DNA of 64,000 bases from contig CANNEK010000002.1 of assembly GCA_947503625.1 (NCBI GenBank), positions 496,001 to 560,000 on the forward strand, written 5' to 3'. Source of the DNA: an uncultured Kordiimonas sp. (GTDB lineage Bacteria > Pseudomonadota > Alphaproteobacteria > Sphingomonadales > Kordiimonadaceae). Position 1 is the stretch's first letter, and each line of letters begins with the position of its first letter. This document shows positions 8,969 to 17,612 of the stretch, piece by piece. The notes under the pieces were generated by a model. That model saw nothing but the letters and a program-made list of their open reading frames with translations, was not told the DNA's origin and did no database searches. Made by a program: the position numbers and the translations under genes.

Positions 8969-9757
8969 CTATTGCCTACCGGAAATTTTTCGCTGGTCTG
9001 CTATTGAGGCGGCGCCTTCCGGAATCGGTCTGGCAAGCATTGCAAGCCTGCCTACCGGTTTTTGGCCCTTGGCAACAGCAGCGGGGCACGGCGGCTTAAC
9101 GCGCCACAATTCTTCATGCACCGGCTCAAATAGGCTGCGGATCAGCATCTCTTTGAGGCACAGGCGTGTCGGCGCCCAGGTGTCGGAGGGCCCATAGAAG
9201 TGATAATTTCCTTCAAGGCCGTTAAACGCCATGTAGGAATTTTCGTCGTCGTCAATAAATGCCGTCTCGAGTAGCATGACGCCGTCTTCGCTAATCACCT
9301 TTCGTGCCTGGGCAAACGACAGCATGGGATCACGCAGGTGATACAGCAGGCCCAGATGGTGAAGGACATCATATTTTTCAGGCAAGCCGATTGTTGACAG
9401 GCGGGTGGTCAGCTCCTGAATCGGGACATTGCACATAGGAATAACGTCAGATTCCAGAATCTCCCGACAAAACAAAAGGTTGCGAAAACCCATAAGCCGC
9501 GCGTCTGAGGACACAACCATCGAGGCGCCTTTGCGCTCCGCACGGAACGCCCAGTAACCGTCCCATGAGGCCAAATCCAGGACCGTCTTGCCCTCATAGG
9601 AAATGGAGTCCATAATTGCACGTGTGCCGACCCATTGATCATCAAAATCAAAGCCGGGGGTTACAATTCCATGGCCCAGATCAATTTTATGGTACCAGGG
9701 CTTTAGCTCTTCGACCCGGCGTTCGATATAATCTGCTCTCGTTTCATCTGGTTTCAT
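8969..9757 (-). CDS. CmoB-like SAM-dependent methyltransferase
   Basis: A 262-aa class I methyltransferase. The SAM-binding motif I is VLDLASWDGYWAF (residues ~59-71), and the fold shows CmoB / Methyltransf_9 hallmarks: PWYHKIDLGHGI near the start and HHLGLLYHLRDP after motif III. True CmoB modifies U34 of tRNA with carboxy-SAM, but it is longer and comes with cmoA. Here the gene sits among glycan genes, so sugar methylation is more plausible. A related domain occurs at the C-terminus of the protein at 18374-19966. Start ATG 9757 follows an AAGAGA purine stretch. Confidence 0.8.
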   Translation of the reverse strand: MKPDETRADYIERRVEELKPWYHKIDLGHGIVTPGFDFDDQWVGTRAIMDSISYEGKTVLDLASWDGYWAFRAERKGASMVVSSDARLMGFRNLLFCREILESDVIPMCNVPIQELTTRLSTIGLPEKYDVLHHLGLLYHLRDPMLSFAQARKVISEDGVMLLETAFIDDDENSYMAFNGLEGNYHFYGPSDTWAPTRLCLKEMLIRSLFEPVHEELWRVKPPCPAAVAKGQKPVGRLAMLARPIPEGAASIADQRKISGRQ

Positions 9758-9834
9758 ATTTTATCTCTTCACATTCACAGGGTCAGACACTCCGTTGCCC
9801 ATTCTCTTTATTCGGGCTAGCGATCATGTCATGG

Positions 9835-11187
9835 TCAATAAAGACAGTCGTCGTCGTTCAATCCATATTCAGCCATTTGGCTCAAAATCTGGTCAAAATA
9901 CATCGTGCCAATCAAAATGAGTGGTGCTCGCACTTTCTGAGCCGCCAGTGCCCCGGGTTTTTGCACGGGAACCGGGAAAACCGGATCGTGCCGGGGATCA
10001 TGGTAGCTATCGATTGCACCCGTCAGGGTGATGCCATGCCGCTCTAAAAAAATGTACAGCCTGCGGGCATAGGCGCCAGTACCCCACACGAAAAGCGGAA
10101 GGCCGTTCTCGAGAGATTGTGAAATGGCGCGACTAAAATCACGACAGGCGAAATCCTGCACCAAATCAATGGCTTCTTGCCACCTCCCGTTACCGCAAAG
10201 GTCCGACGCCTGCACCAGCAGCGACTTCACTGCAGCTGCGTCGACTTTTGTAAAGTCGCGGACCGGGAAAAACCGCTGCCACCGCCACAGCAACGACCGC
10301 AAGTCATCCATTACCTGAGCCGCGCTGGTGTTCTGATCACCTTGAGCAAAGTGTAGATAGGCGACGAGTTCTCGACCATTGTCCGGCACAAATCTGCTGT
10401 GGTGGCTTTCCGCTGTTTCATCTGCAAGCCTGGCCACTCGTTGATCTTCCAGATAGTGAGTGCTGCTGGAGTCGATAGTGCTAACCTCTTCAGGGCCAAG
10501 CTTCCTGTTATGCTGAGCAGCTGATCCGTGAGTGATTTCTGCCCACTGGCCGCCATAGCCGTGTATCGGATGCAGCGCCGTCCGGGCGGACGATACATCG
10601 ACTACTGGCACACCCTGAGATCCAGCATACCATAGCATCCAGTTGTCCCACATAGGCCTGCCAATTGAAAAAGGCGGAATGTCCTGGAACAATCCGCGCG
10701 AAAACAAGAACAGGTCGATGGCGTAAGGATAGTCCCAGCTGCCGGTAACGTCAGCGAGTGAACACAACGTCTGGCCGATTTGAGGGTCGCTAAAGTCCAG
10801 TGCATGATTTAGGGCGACATTGAAGCGGCGTGTGGTCACGAGAAATGGTTGGCTGGCCATTTTTTCAGCAACAACGGACAGAGCATCAATCATCCCGGGA
10901 AGCAGGATAATGTCCGCGTTCAGGTAGGCTAAAAAACGTGTCTTTGCCTGCTGCTCCGCGATCTCGAACAGATCACTGACAACCGGTAGACCATCAGGGT
11001 TGCGGGCGACATGGGGAACATGAGCAACATCAAGCTCCGCGGCCAGATCGGCAACGCCTGGCTCATCGCCAATCAGTAATACAGGAACACCAAGACCGTG
11101 CCATGAACAAATGGCGTTCCTTTGATGAACGGCATTCACACCTTCAAACGGTTTGCAAGTCGTGAAGATCGTCAGCTCCGACATCAT
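9835..11187 (-). CDS. Glycosyltransferase-like protein with C-terminal nucleotide-binding domain
   Basis: A 450-aa protein. Residues ~3-260 look like a GT-A domain (LTIFTTCKPFEGVNAVHQRNA, FLAYLNADIILLPGM with an NAD/DxD-type metal site, then a WDNWMLWYAGSQG acceptor segment). Residues ~365-450 form a separate Rossmann-like unit (FVWGTGAYARRLYIFLERHG, then AIDSYHDP), like the N-terminal nucleotide-binding domain of PglD-type acyltransferases but without the acyltransferase helix. Start ATG 11187 overlaps the upstream stop as ATGA, indicating translational coupling to the TPR-glycosyltransferase. The exact reaction is unknown. Confidence 0.65.
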   Translation of the reverse strand: MMSELTIFTTCKPFEGVNAVHQRNAICSWHGLGVPVLLIGDEPGVADLAAELDVAHVPHVARNPDGLPVVSDLFEIAEQQAKTRFLAYLNADIILLPGMIDALSVVAEKMASQPFLVTTRRFNVALNHALDFSDPQIGQTLCSLADVTGSWDYPYAIDLFLFSRGLFQDIPPFSIGRPMWDNWMLWYAGSQGVPVVDVSSARTALHPIHGYGGQWAEITHGSAAQHNRKLGPEEVSTIDSSSTHYLEDQRVARLADETAESHHSRFVPDNGRELVAYLHFAQGDQNTSAAQVMDDLRSLLWRWQRFFPVRDFTKVDAAAVKSLLVQASDLCGNGRWQEAIDLVQDFACRDFSRAISQSLENGLPLFVWGTGAYARRLYIFLERHGITLTGAIDSYHDPRHDPVFPVPVQKPGALAAQKVRAPLILIGTMYFDQILSQMAEYGLNDDDCLY

Positions 11188-12959
11188 GACACAACCGCTT
11201 TTTTCTGCAGGGTTTCATGTATGATTGCCCGAACCTGGGTTTCCGCGTCCTGCCAGAAATCAAAAGCCTCGCGCTCTTTTGAACCATAGGCAAACTGGTG
11301 AATGCGGTTGTCAATCCAGCGCAAATTCGGTGCATAAAAAAGCCGTTCTTCGTCGCGTGACGTTCCGAAGTGCCACCATGGCCTGCCCCGGGCTAACAGC
11401 AACGTCTGCGATCCAAGCGCCATGGAAAACATCTGGGTTGCGGTTGCCGGGCCGACAACAAAGTCCAGATTGTCCATGATCGCCAGATTGGCTTCAATAT
11501 CCTGCTTCAGGTCAACGTCGTCCCAGCTATGAATGCGGCGTCCTGTGGCTGCATGAAACTCTTTCAGTTGCAAACCCACGTCGCCGTATTGCAGGCAGAT
11601 CAGGTCAACACCTTCCAATGCGGCAATGTCCCGCCAGAATGATACATCCGTATAGCCGCCAACCCGGTCATTGGCCTTGTTGCTCGATTCCCAGGAAACA
11701 CCAATCTTGAGGCTGCCCGGCAGCTGACCAAGTCTTTGCTGCCACTTGGCCTTCAAAGCAGGGTCGGAGTGCAAATAGCCGTCTTCGTCTACCGGGATAT
11801 CAAATCTGCGCGGACCCCAGGTGTGTGGCCAGGTGGACGCAAGCGGACAGAAAAAATCAATCTCGATCGAGCCATCTTCAACCATGCGGTCGATCGCAGA
11901 ACATTTGCGATATGTGTGGCCATACAGGGTTTGCGTTTCGTACGCTTCGACGATTGCCTCCGGCATCAACCGTTTGAAAACGCTGACCAGTCGGGGCTCA
12001 CAGGCCAGCACAAGCTGTTTTGCCTGCTGGTAAATTTTTGGCAGGCTCTTGGCGAAAAAGACCTCGTCACCGATGCCTTGTTCTCCGCAAACCAGCAGGG
12101 TTTTGTCGGACACGTCCTCACCTTGCCAGCTTGGAAAATCAAAGGCGAACTGGGTATTCTGGCCACGCGCGCGCTCCGCCGACATGCGGCGTTCCCAATG
12201 AGGCCAGGCCAGCGCCACAAAGCCTTGTTCGAAATGCAGGTTCGCGAGGCCGAGGTGGGTTTCCGTGCAGTCAGGATTGAGCGCCAGCGCCTTGTTCGAA
12301 AAGCTCAGGACAGTATCCCTGTCACTCTCGACCGATGCAAGGTTGGACCAAAAGCGATAGTCAGATTCATCGAGGCTGATAGCCTGCCGGAAAAAAGCAC
12401 GTGCTTCGCCGAACATCTGCTTGGCCTTGGCGACCACGCCAAGACTGTTCCAAAGCGGTGGATAGGATGGAAACAGGGCGACAGTGTCATTGAGCATGGC
12501 AAGCGCGTCGTCGTATTTTTCCTGGGCAATCTGTGCTGCGCCCAGATTGACATAGTAGCTTGGCTCGGAGGGATTAAGTGACAAAACCGTCCGCCATACT
12601 TTTTCGGCTACATCATGAAGAGACATGTTCACCGCCATCTCCCCCATGATAGCCAGCAGCGTCTCATTAGGGCCATGGATGGCAAGCGCTTCCTCAAGCA
12701 GCTCGATCGCTTTGGGGCGTTCTCCGAGTTCGGTCAGTGCTTTTGACAGAGCCACCATAATGCCAAAACTTTTGGGTGCCAGCAACCAGGCGCGCTTTAA
12801 CTCTGCTTCGGCTGATAGCCAGTCCGCACGATTGAAATGCTCCATGCCCGACTTGAGATGGACCCGGGCAGCGGACGAGAGTTTTTCCGTCGCGAACTCT
12901 TTTCCAACAAAGTTTCTTTTCGACAATGAACCGGCTTTCGAGGACGCACCTGTCTTCAT
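11184..12959 (-). CDS. TPR protein with glycosyltransferase 9-like C-terminal domain
   Basis: A 591-aa protein with two regions. Residues ~30-280 are tetratricopeptide repeats (typical turns such as ALNPDCTETHLGLANLHFEQG and ALFPSYPPLWNSLGVVAKA). Residues ~290-580 resemble the heptosyltransferase-like GT9 domain found in TPR-glycosyltransferases, opening with LLVCGEQGIGDEVFFA and later ISVSWESSNKAND-type and FVVGPATATQMFSMALG segments. Such proteins often glycosylate proteins or LPS in alphaproteobacteria. The start is ATG 12959, overlapping the epimerase stop as ATGA; longer in-frame starts up to 12989 lie inside that gene. Confidence 0.75.
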   Translation of the reverse strand: MKTGASSKAGSLSKRNFVGKEFATEKLSSAARVHLKSGMEHFNRADWLSAEAELKRAWLLAPKSFGIMVALSKALTELGERPKAIELLEEALAIHGPNETLLAIMGEMAVNMSLHDVAEKVWRTVLSLNPSEPSYYVNLGAAQIAQEKYDDALAMLNDTVALFPSYPPLWNSLGVVAKAKQMFGEARAFFRQAISLDESDYRFWSNLASVESDRDTVLSFSNKALALNPDCTETHLGLANLHFEQGFVALAWPHWERRMSAERARGQNTQFAFDFPSWQGEDVSDKTLLVCGEQGIGDEVFFAKSLPKIYQQAKQLVLACEPRLVSVFKRLMPEAIVEAYETQTLYGHTYRKCSAIDRMVEDGSIEIDFFCPLASTWPHTWGPRRFDIPVDEDGYLHSDPALKAKWQQRLGQLPGSLKIGVSWESSNKANDRVGGYTDVSFWRDIAALEGVDLICLQYGDVGLQLKEFHAATGRRIHSWDDVDLKQDIEANLAIMDNLDFVVGPATATQMFSMALGSQTLLLARGRPWWHFGTSRDEERLFYAPNLRWIDNRIHQFAYGSKEREAFDFWQDAETQVRAIIHETLQKKAVVS

Positions 12960-13885
12960 TGCCGCTCGGCCTCCAAAAACCATTGCCATGTCTGCTGCAA
13001 TCCCTCACGCAGGGCGGTCTGAGGTGCATAGTTGAGTTCACGCCCCGCTTTAGAAATATCACAGCAGGACCGGTGGATTTCGCCGCGGCGACGGTCGCGG
13101 TACTCTACGCGGACAGGATAGTCGGAGCCGACCGTTTCGCGGATCAGGTCGATCAGTGTATTGATCGACGTCTCAACACCGGTACCAAGCTGTAAGACGC
13201 CGGAAACGGCGGGGTCGGCAACGGCATCGTGAATGGCTTTTGCAATGTCGAACGAATAAACATAATCGCGGGTCTGGGTACCATCGCCGTATACGACCAG
13301 TGTTTCCCCGCGCATGATCTGTCGCATGAATGCAGCGACCACACTGCCTTTATGGAAACTGTACGGTCCGTAAACATTGGAGAACCGGAGCGCCATACAA
13401 GACATGTCATATGATTGGGAGAAGGCCGAGCAATAGGCTTCGAGTGCCAGTTTGGACGCACCATAAGGGCTGGCTGGGCGCGGCACCATATTTTCATGAA
13501 CCGGCGGTTCCACGTCACCGATAATGGCGCCGCCGGTTGACGCACAGACCAGACGCCCGACATTGCGGGATCTCATCTTGCTCAACAGCTTGTAGCTGCC
13601 CATCACGTTGATATCAAAATTCTTTTTCGGATCTTCGATGGACTCAATGACGCGAGTATCTGCCGCAAGATGAATAACGGCATCAACACCTTCCAGAGCC
13701 CGGTCCAGGGCATCCTCATCCATGATATCGCCGTGCATAAACTCGCATGTCAGTGAGGCAAGATGGCTGCGATGACCTACCGACTCGTTGTCCAAAACGC
13801 GCAGGGAGTAATCAGTATGTTGATTGAGATAGGCAATCAGGTTTGTGCCGATAAACCCTGCGCCGCCGGTAATTAACAGTTTCAT
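12956..13885 (-). CDS. NAD-dependent nucleotide-sugar epimerase/dehydratase
   Basis: Extended SDR enzyme of the UDP-glucose 4-epimerase / WbpP type (about 309 aa). It has the Rossmann motif GGAGFIG near residue 7, a Ser-Thr catalytic region (CASTGGAIIG), YGASK for the YxxxK pair, RFSNVYGP, and VVYGDGTQTRDYVYSFDIA for substrate binding. The likely role is C4 epimerisation of a UDP-hexose or hexosamine for the glycan. Start: ATG 13885 has GAAAG at 8-nt spacing and gives the canonical MKLLITGG opening; ATG 13891 is the alternative. It overlaps the next gene's start by ATGA. Confidence 0.87.
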   Translation of the reverse strand: MKLLITGGAGFIGTNLIAYLNQHTDYSLRVLDNESVGHRSHLASLTCEFMHGDIMDEDALDRALEGVDAVIHLAADTRVIESIEDPKKNFDINVMGSYKLLSKMRSRNVGRLVCASTGGAIIGDVEPPVHENMVPRPASPYGASKLALEAYCSAFSQSYDMSCMALRFSNVYGPYSFHKGSVVAAFMRQIMRGETLVVYGDGTQTRDYVYSFDIAKAIHDAVADPAVSGVLQLGTGVETSINTLIDLIRETVGSDYPVRVEYRDRRRGEIHRSCCDISKAGRELNYAPQTALREGLQQTWQWFLEAERQ

Positions 13886-13928
13886 CGACATATCTTTCAA
13901 CCCCGCCTGGAATAACCCGGGCCGACCT

Positions 13929-15086
13929 TTACCATTTCGACACGCATGGAATTTTACTCAGATCACATCGATCTTTGTATTTGGCGGCAATATCGGTCAC
14001 CTCCGACAACAGTCCCGCCTCCAGCGTAATCGGATCGAGACCCAGACCCAGAAATTGTTCATTTTTGACGTGAAGGTCGTTTTCGGCTGCTTCGTTTCTG
14101 GGATTTTCCACAAAATCAACGTCCGCGCCGGTCATGCCTGAAATCAGATTGGCAAGATCAACGACACGGTGCGTCTCTGTCATCTGGTTCAGGATCTGGA
14201 CGCGGTCTCCCCGGGCCGGCGGATTTTCAACCGCAAGCTCAATACAACGACAGGTGTCCTGTATGTGAATGAAGGCTCTGGTTTGACCGCCGGTACCATG
14301 CACTGTCAGTGGATGGCCAACAGCCGCCTGCATCAGGAAACGGTTCAAAACCGTACCATAGTCGCCATCATAGTCGAACCTGTTGATCAGACGTTCGTCC
14401 TGCCGGGTCTCTGCGGTCTGTGTGCCCCAAACGATGCCCTGATGGAGGTCTGTGATGCGCACACCATCATTTTTATTATAGAAAAAGAAGAAAAGCTGAT
14501 CCTGAGTTTTGGTCATGTGATAGATCGATCCAGGGTTGGCCGGATACAGGATTTCCTGCCGATGTGGGCCAAAATCTGTGTCGACCGAGACTTCAAGATA
14601 ACCTTCGGGGATCTTCATACCGGCAGAACCATAACCATAAACACCCATCGTACCCAGATGCACCAGATGAATATCGAGGCCGGAATCGGCAATAGCGCAC
14701 AGTACATCGTTTGTCGAATTAAGGTTGTTATTTACGGTGTAGCGCTTGTGGTAGGGCGACTTCATCGAATATGGGGCCGCCCGCTGCTCTGCAAAATGGA
14801 TGATGGTATCCGGCTTCTCGGCTACAATGAGGTCATAAAGCTGACGGTAGTTTTTCCCGACCGTAAAATCGTAAAAACTGATGGTCTTACCACTTACGTC
14901 CTGCCATGCACGCAACCGTTCGCCGATGTGCCGAATGGGTGTCAGCGAATCGACCTCGAGCTCCACATCAATCTTACGACGGGTCAGGTTGTCTACAATG
15001 ATCACGTCGTGACCGGCATTCGACAAATGCAGTGCAGACGGCCATCCGCAGAAACCGTCTCCGCCAAGAACAATTATTTTTGACAT
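13929..15086 (-). CDS. sqdB: UDP-sulfoquinovose synthase (SqdB/SQD1 family)
   Basis: A 385-aa SDR enzyme that makes UDP-sulfoquinovose from UDP-glucose and sulfite. Family-specific features: GGDGFCGW at the dinucleotide site (residues 8-15), [12 protein letters not shown] (97-108), LGTMGVYG with catalytic Thr146, YHMTK with Tyr189 and Lys193, then [29 protein letters not shown] and [17 protein letters not shown]. These match SQD1 rather than ordinary epimerases. No sulfolipid synthase partner (SqdC, SqdD or SqdX) is beside it; it lies in a glycan island, so the sulfonated sugar may go into a polysaccharide or glycoprotein. Ribosome site GAAGG, start ATG 15086. Confidence 0.87.
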   Translation of the reverse strand: MSKIIVLGGDGFCGWPSALHLSNAGHDVIIVDNLTRRKIDVELEVDSLTPIRHIGERLRAWQDVSGKTISFYDFTVGKNYRQLYDLIVAEKPDTIIHFAEQRAAPYSMKSPYHKRYTVNNNLNSTNDVLCAIADSGLDIHLVHLGTMGVYGYGSAGMKIPEGYLEVSVDTDFGPHRQEILYPANPGSIYHMTKTQDQLFFFFYNKNDGVRITDLHQGIVWGTQTAETRQDERLINRFDYDGDYGTVLNRFLMQAAVGHPLTVHGTGGQTRAFIHIQDTCRCIELAVENPPARGDRVQILNQMTETHRVVDLANLISGMTGADVDFVENPRNEAAENDLHVKNEQFLGLGLDPITLEAGLLSEVTDIAAKYKDRCDLSKIPCVSKW

Positions 15087-15141
15087 TCTATACCTTCGAG
15101 CTTCCCTGACCTGAAATTTATTGGCAATTTATAAATAAAGC

Positions 15142-15166
15142 AAAAAGCGAGCCACCTTTTGGCTGC
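15142..15166 (-). terminator. Rho-independent terminator (minus strand)
   Basis: Read on the minus strand: GCAGCCA, loop AAAGG, TGGCT-(C)-GC with one bulged C, then TTTTTG. It starts 13 nt after the stop of the gene at 15180-16637. It should reduce read-through into sqdB, so sqdB and the genes behind it may have their own promoter in the A+T-rich 15087-15141 stretch. Confidence 0.6.
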
Positions 15167-15179
15167 CTGCGACATAGGC

Positions 15180-16637
15180 TTAGACGCTCGCAGCCTTTGT
15201 CTCCCCGCTACGTTCCACAAACTTTTTTAATATGTTAATAGTGTCCGCCCGCTCTGATCGCACTGGCTGACTATCAGCCGCATCCAGCAGTCGATGAATT
15301 TGGTAGGAAATTTCTTCGTCAGTTATCTTTGTAACTTCATCTCTCCTGTGTCGGACACCTCTGATAAACCGGGTTGCCAGACCCTCGCGCCAAAGGTGTT
15401 CGGCAATTCGGTCATGTGGCTTGACCGGACATGAAACCCGGCCTGAAGTCAGATCCGGTGACATAAAGTTCTTCCACTGATCAAAATACTGATCCATTGC
15501 ACTTGCCCTGCCAAGAGCAAAACAATCACTGAAGATAAACAGGCTGTCAGGATGCATGGCATCAATCAATATTTCATTGTCAGCCAATCTGTAGTCAGCG
15601 ATAATATCAGCCAAAGGGTAATCTGACGCATGGATATAATCGGGACGCACGAAGAGTTTATAGTCGAAACTCTCACCAGTATGACCCACAAAGTCGCGAC
15701 TTAGATCGTTCGCTTTTTCTCGCAGGTAGACGAGCTTGAACATGTTCAATGGGTTGGCAACAGAGTTTTCCGACAATTCTCGCGGAAACTTAGCCTCCAG
15801 ATCATTAGCTATTGAATTATACTTGCTGTTAAAAACGTCTTCACTATGAACCTCGAACATTTCGGCACCGAAACCCGCCTTGATCTCGTCCGCATTCACC
15901 TCTCCGACAAGCTGATCACGGACACCGGGCATGATTGATAGAACCTCTTCCGCATCAAGACCTTCATCCACCAAAAAATCGGCAAAGCTACCGCTCATGA
16001 TCATTTTATAGTAAGCGCGATTCTGCTCCTTAAATTTCTTTCCAGCCTGTGGACGGTAGCCCGATTTATCCCAAGTCGCCATAAAGACGCGCGCATCAGC
16101 TCCAGAGATCAACGGAACAAGGCTTTCGGCCGCTTTCCGCCATGCGCGAATCTGCCCGGCAACAATGACTGCAACCTTTGGCTTCTTCTGTCGTGCCTTT
16201 GATAAACCGATTTTTTTCTCTTGTTCAGCTAACGGAATCTGGCCCGTGCCCACACCACACCAGAATACATCCCTAAATTCCTGCAAGTGCTGCCCGTAAC
16301 CGCTATGCAGAAGCAGTTTATTCAGTCGGAATAGCCTATCCGCATCTAACGAACCAAATTGGTAATCCTGTTTGAGGCAGCTTGCCAAAAACAACGTCAA
16401 CTTCGAAGTCAATTGGGCCAGATAGGGTGCAAGTTCTCCGGGCGGCATCGCCTTGTGAGAGTGCAGATCAATGAATCGGCACAAACGCTCAATTACAATG
16501 GACGGAACGTCGGTTTCACAACCGTTTTCAGATACATGTTCAACAAGCAGTTGAAGAAGACGGTTCAGTCGATCGGCTTGGCCATTCACCGCGGCAAGTT
16601 TAAAGTATGCAATTAGCTCTTCGCCAGGATCAGTCAT
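15180..16637 (-). CDS. Unassigned glycosyltransferase-like protein
   Basis: A 485-aa protein. Residues ~1-150 are helical and unrecognised. From ~150 the sequence resembles capsule/LPS transferases of the VIVAGQIRAWRKAAESL...ARVFMATWDKSG kind, with a later FDYKLFVRPDYIHASDYPL segment holding an R-x-D-Y element like that of the protein at 7344-8939. Towards the end is PHDRIAEHLWREGLATRFIRG, also typical of this group. It is more A+T-rich by eye than most of the window, as is the following gene, which may reflect transfer. A terminator hairpin follows its stop. Function is inferred from context and weak similarity only. Confidence 0.5.
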   Translation of the reverse strand: MTDPGEELIAYFKLAAVNGQADRLNRLLQLLVEHVSENGCETDVPSIVIERLCRFIDLHSHKAMPPGELAPYLAQLTSKLTLFLASCLKQDYQFGSLDADRLFRLNKLLLHSGYGQHLQEFRDVFWCGVGTGQIPLAEQEKKIGLSKARQKKPKVAVIVAGQIRAWRKAAESLVPLISGADARVFMATWDKSGYRPQAGKKFKEQNRAYYKMIMSGSFADFLVDEGLDAEEVLSIMPGVRDQLVGEVNADEIKAGFGAEMFEVHSEDVFNSKYNSIANDLEAKFPRELSENSVANPLNMFKLVYLREKANDLSRDFVGHTGESFDYKLFVRPDYIHASDYPLADIIADYRLADNEILIDAMHPDSLFIFSDCFALGRASAMDQYFDQWKNFMSPDLTSGRVSCPVKPHDRIAEHLWREGLATRFIRGVRHRRDEVTKITDEEISYQIHRLLDAADSQPVRSERADTINILKKFVERSGETKAASV

Positions 16638-16676
16638 AGATTGCAGAGCCCTTGTGAAAAATGAATGGTGAGAAAA

Positions 16677-17411
16677 TCAGTGGGCCGGGAAAGGAGTTTT
16701 ACTCGACGCCATCTGTTTTTGAAATTCAACAATGTTTGGCCAAACTCCCAAGTCTTTGTACTCTTGAACAGGAAAGGCGGCTGACGTGACCTGAAGTTTA
16801 CCAATATCCACAGACTGACGCTGAATCGACCGAGTCATCATTTCAAGCAGCAGGCGGCCAGTCTCGGCCCGGAATCCAAACGTTGTCCAAAAAGCGTTGA
16901 ATTGGCGCTTGTCCTCCATATCAGGTTTGTCGCAGAAATCCGCTACCCGTCCATCCTCAATCATCAGTGCGCCCAGAGACTTTAAAGTTTTCCGATCTGT
17001 TGCAGGCAAGTAACCGAAGCATACCCCATGATCTTTCAGCTGCTCGTCAAAGGTTGCAAGAATGGGAAATTCCGGCTTTCCGACAAGAAAAGAGTCAGGT
17101 AGAAATACAATATTTTTTTCACCAAACTCTTTTTCTGCCGACAAAATACTGCCGGCCCATTCGAAATTCTTTTCGTTGAAATAAATGAATTTCAGATAAA
17201 AATCTTCCCGCCATTTAGCTAAATAGTCAACCAGTTGCATTTTTTCTGGCGAGAGAATGACAATCACCTCTGAAATGGAGTGCTTGTGTTGTTGAAGGCG
17301 CCTGAAGGTCAGGTCGATGAGGGCCGTTTGCTCGGCTATCAGATGGATTTCCTTCGGATACGGCAACCCCAGCCGTGTTCCCATTCCCGCGCAGGGCAAA
17401 ATAATTTTCAT
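16677..17411 (-). CDS. Sugar-1-phosphate nucleotidyltransferase
   Basis: A 244-aa single-domain nucleotidyltransferase. The activating NTP loop is LPCAGMGTRLGLPYPKEI (residues 5-22), followed by the usual Rossmann-like pattern (EVIVILSPEK, IVFLPDSFLVG). It lacks the C-terminal hexapeptide domain of GlmU-type enzymes. It should activate a sugar 1-phosphate with an NTP for the island, but neither base nor sugar can be fixed from sequence. AAGGAGG lies 6 nt before ATG 17411. First gene of the minus-strand block; 200 nt of divergent control region separate it from the + strand block. Confidence 0.78.
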   Translation of the reverse strand: MKIILPCAGMGTRLGLPYPKEIHLIAEQTALIDLTFRRLQQHKHSISEVIVILSPEKMQLVDYLAKWREDFYLKFIYFNEKNFEWAGSILSAEKEFGEKNIVFLPDSFLVGKPEFPILATFDEQLKDHGVCFGYLPATDRKTLKSLGALMIEDGRVADFCDKPDMEDKRQFNAFWTTFGFRAETGRLLLEMMTRSIQRQSVDIGKLQVTSAAFPVQEYKDLGVWPNIVEFQKQMASSKTPFPAH

Positions 17412-17612
17412 CCACGACCTCCTTTTTCAGGCGCTGTACCAACATTGGCACGAAAGATGTAAACAGATGTTTCAGCAATCGGCAATGCGAAACACGGGCC
17501 AACCACTACCGCCCACAATTGGAATAGTAATTTTGCTGGTTTGCAGATAATCGATTGCATTTTGATAGCGATATCGTCTTGTATTGTAACAGGAAATTTC
17601 GAGGAAGTGTCT

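Noticed and set aside
8517-9197. 226-codon open frame on + spanning two minus-strand glycan genes
   Set aside because: Crosses the boundary of two real genes on the other strand and shows no family resemblance.
11736-12581. 281-codon open frame on + opposite the TPR-glycosyltransferase
   Set aside because: Antisense to a gene with clear TPR and transferase motifs; no recognisable product or start signal.
14169-15083. 304-codon open frame on + opposite sqdB
   Set aside because: A shadow of the minus-strand gene; composition is not protein-like (His/Cys/Ile-rich) and there is no ribosome site, while sqdB is beyond doubt.
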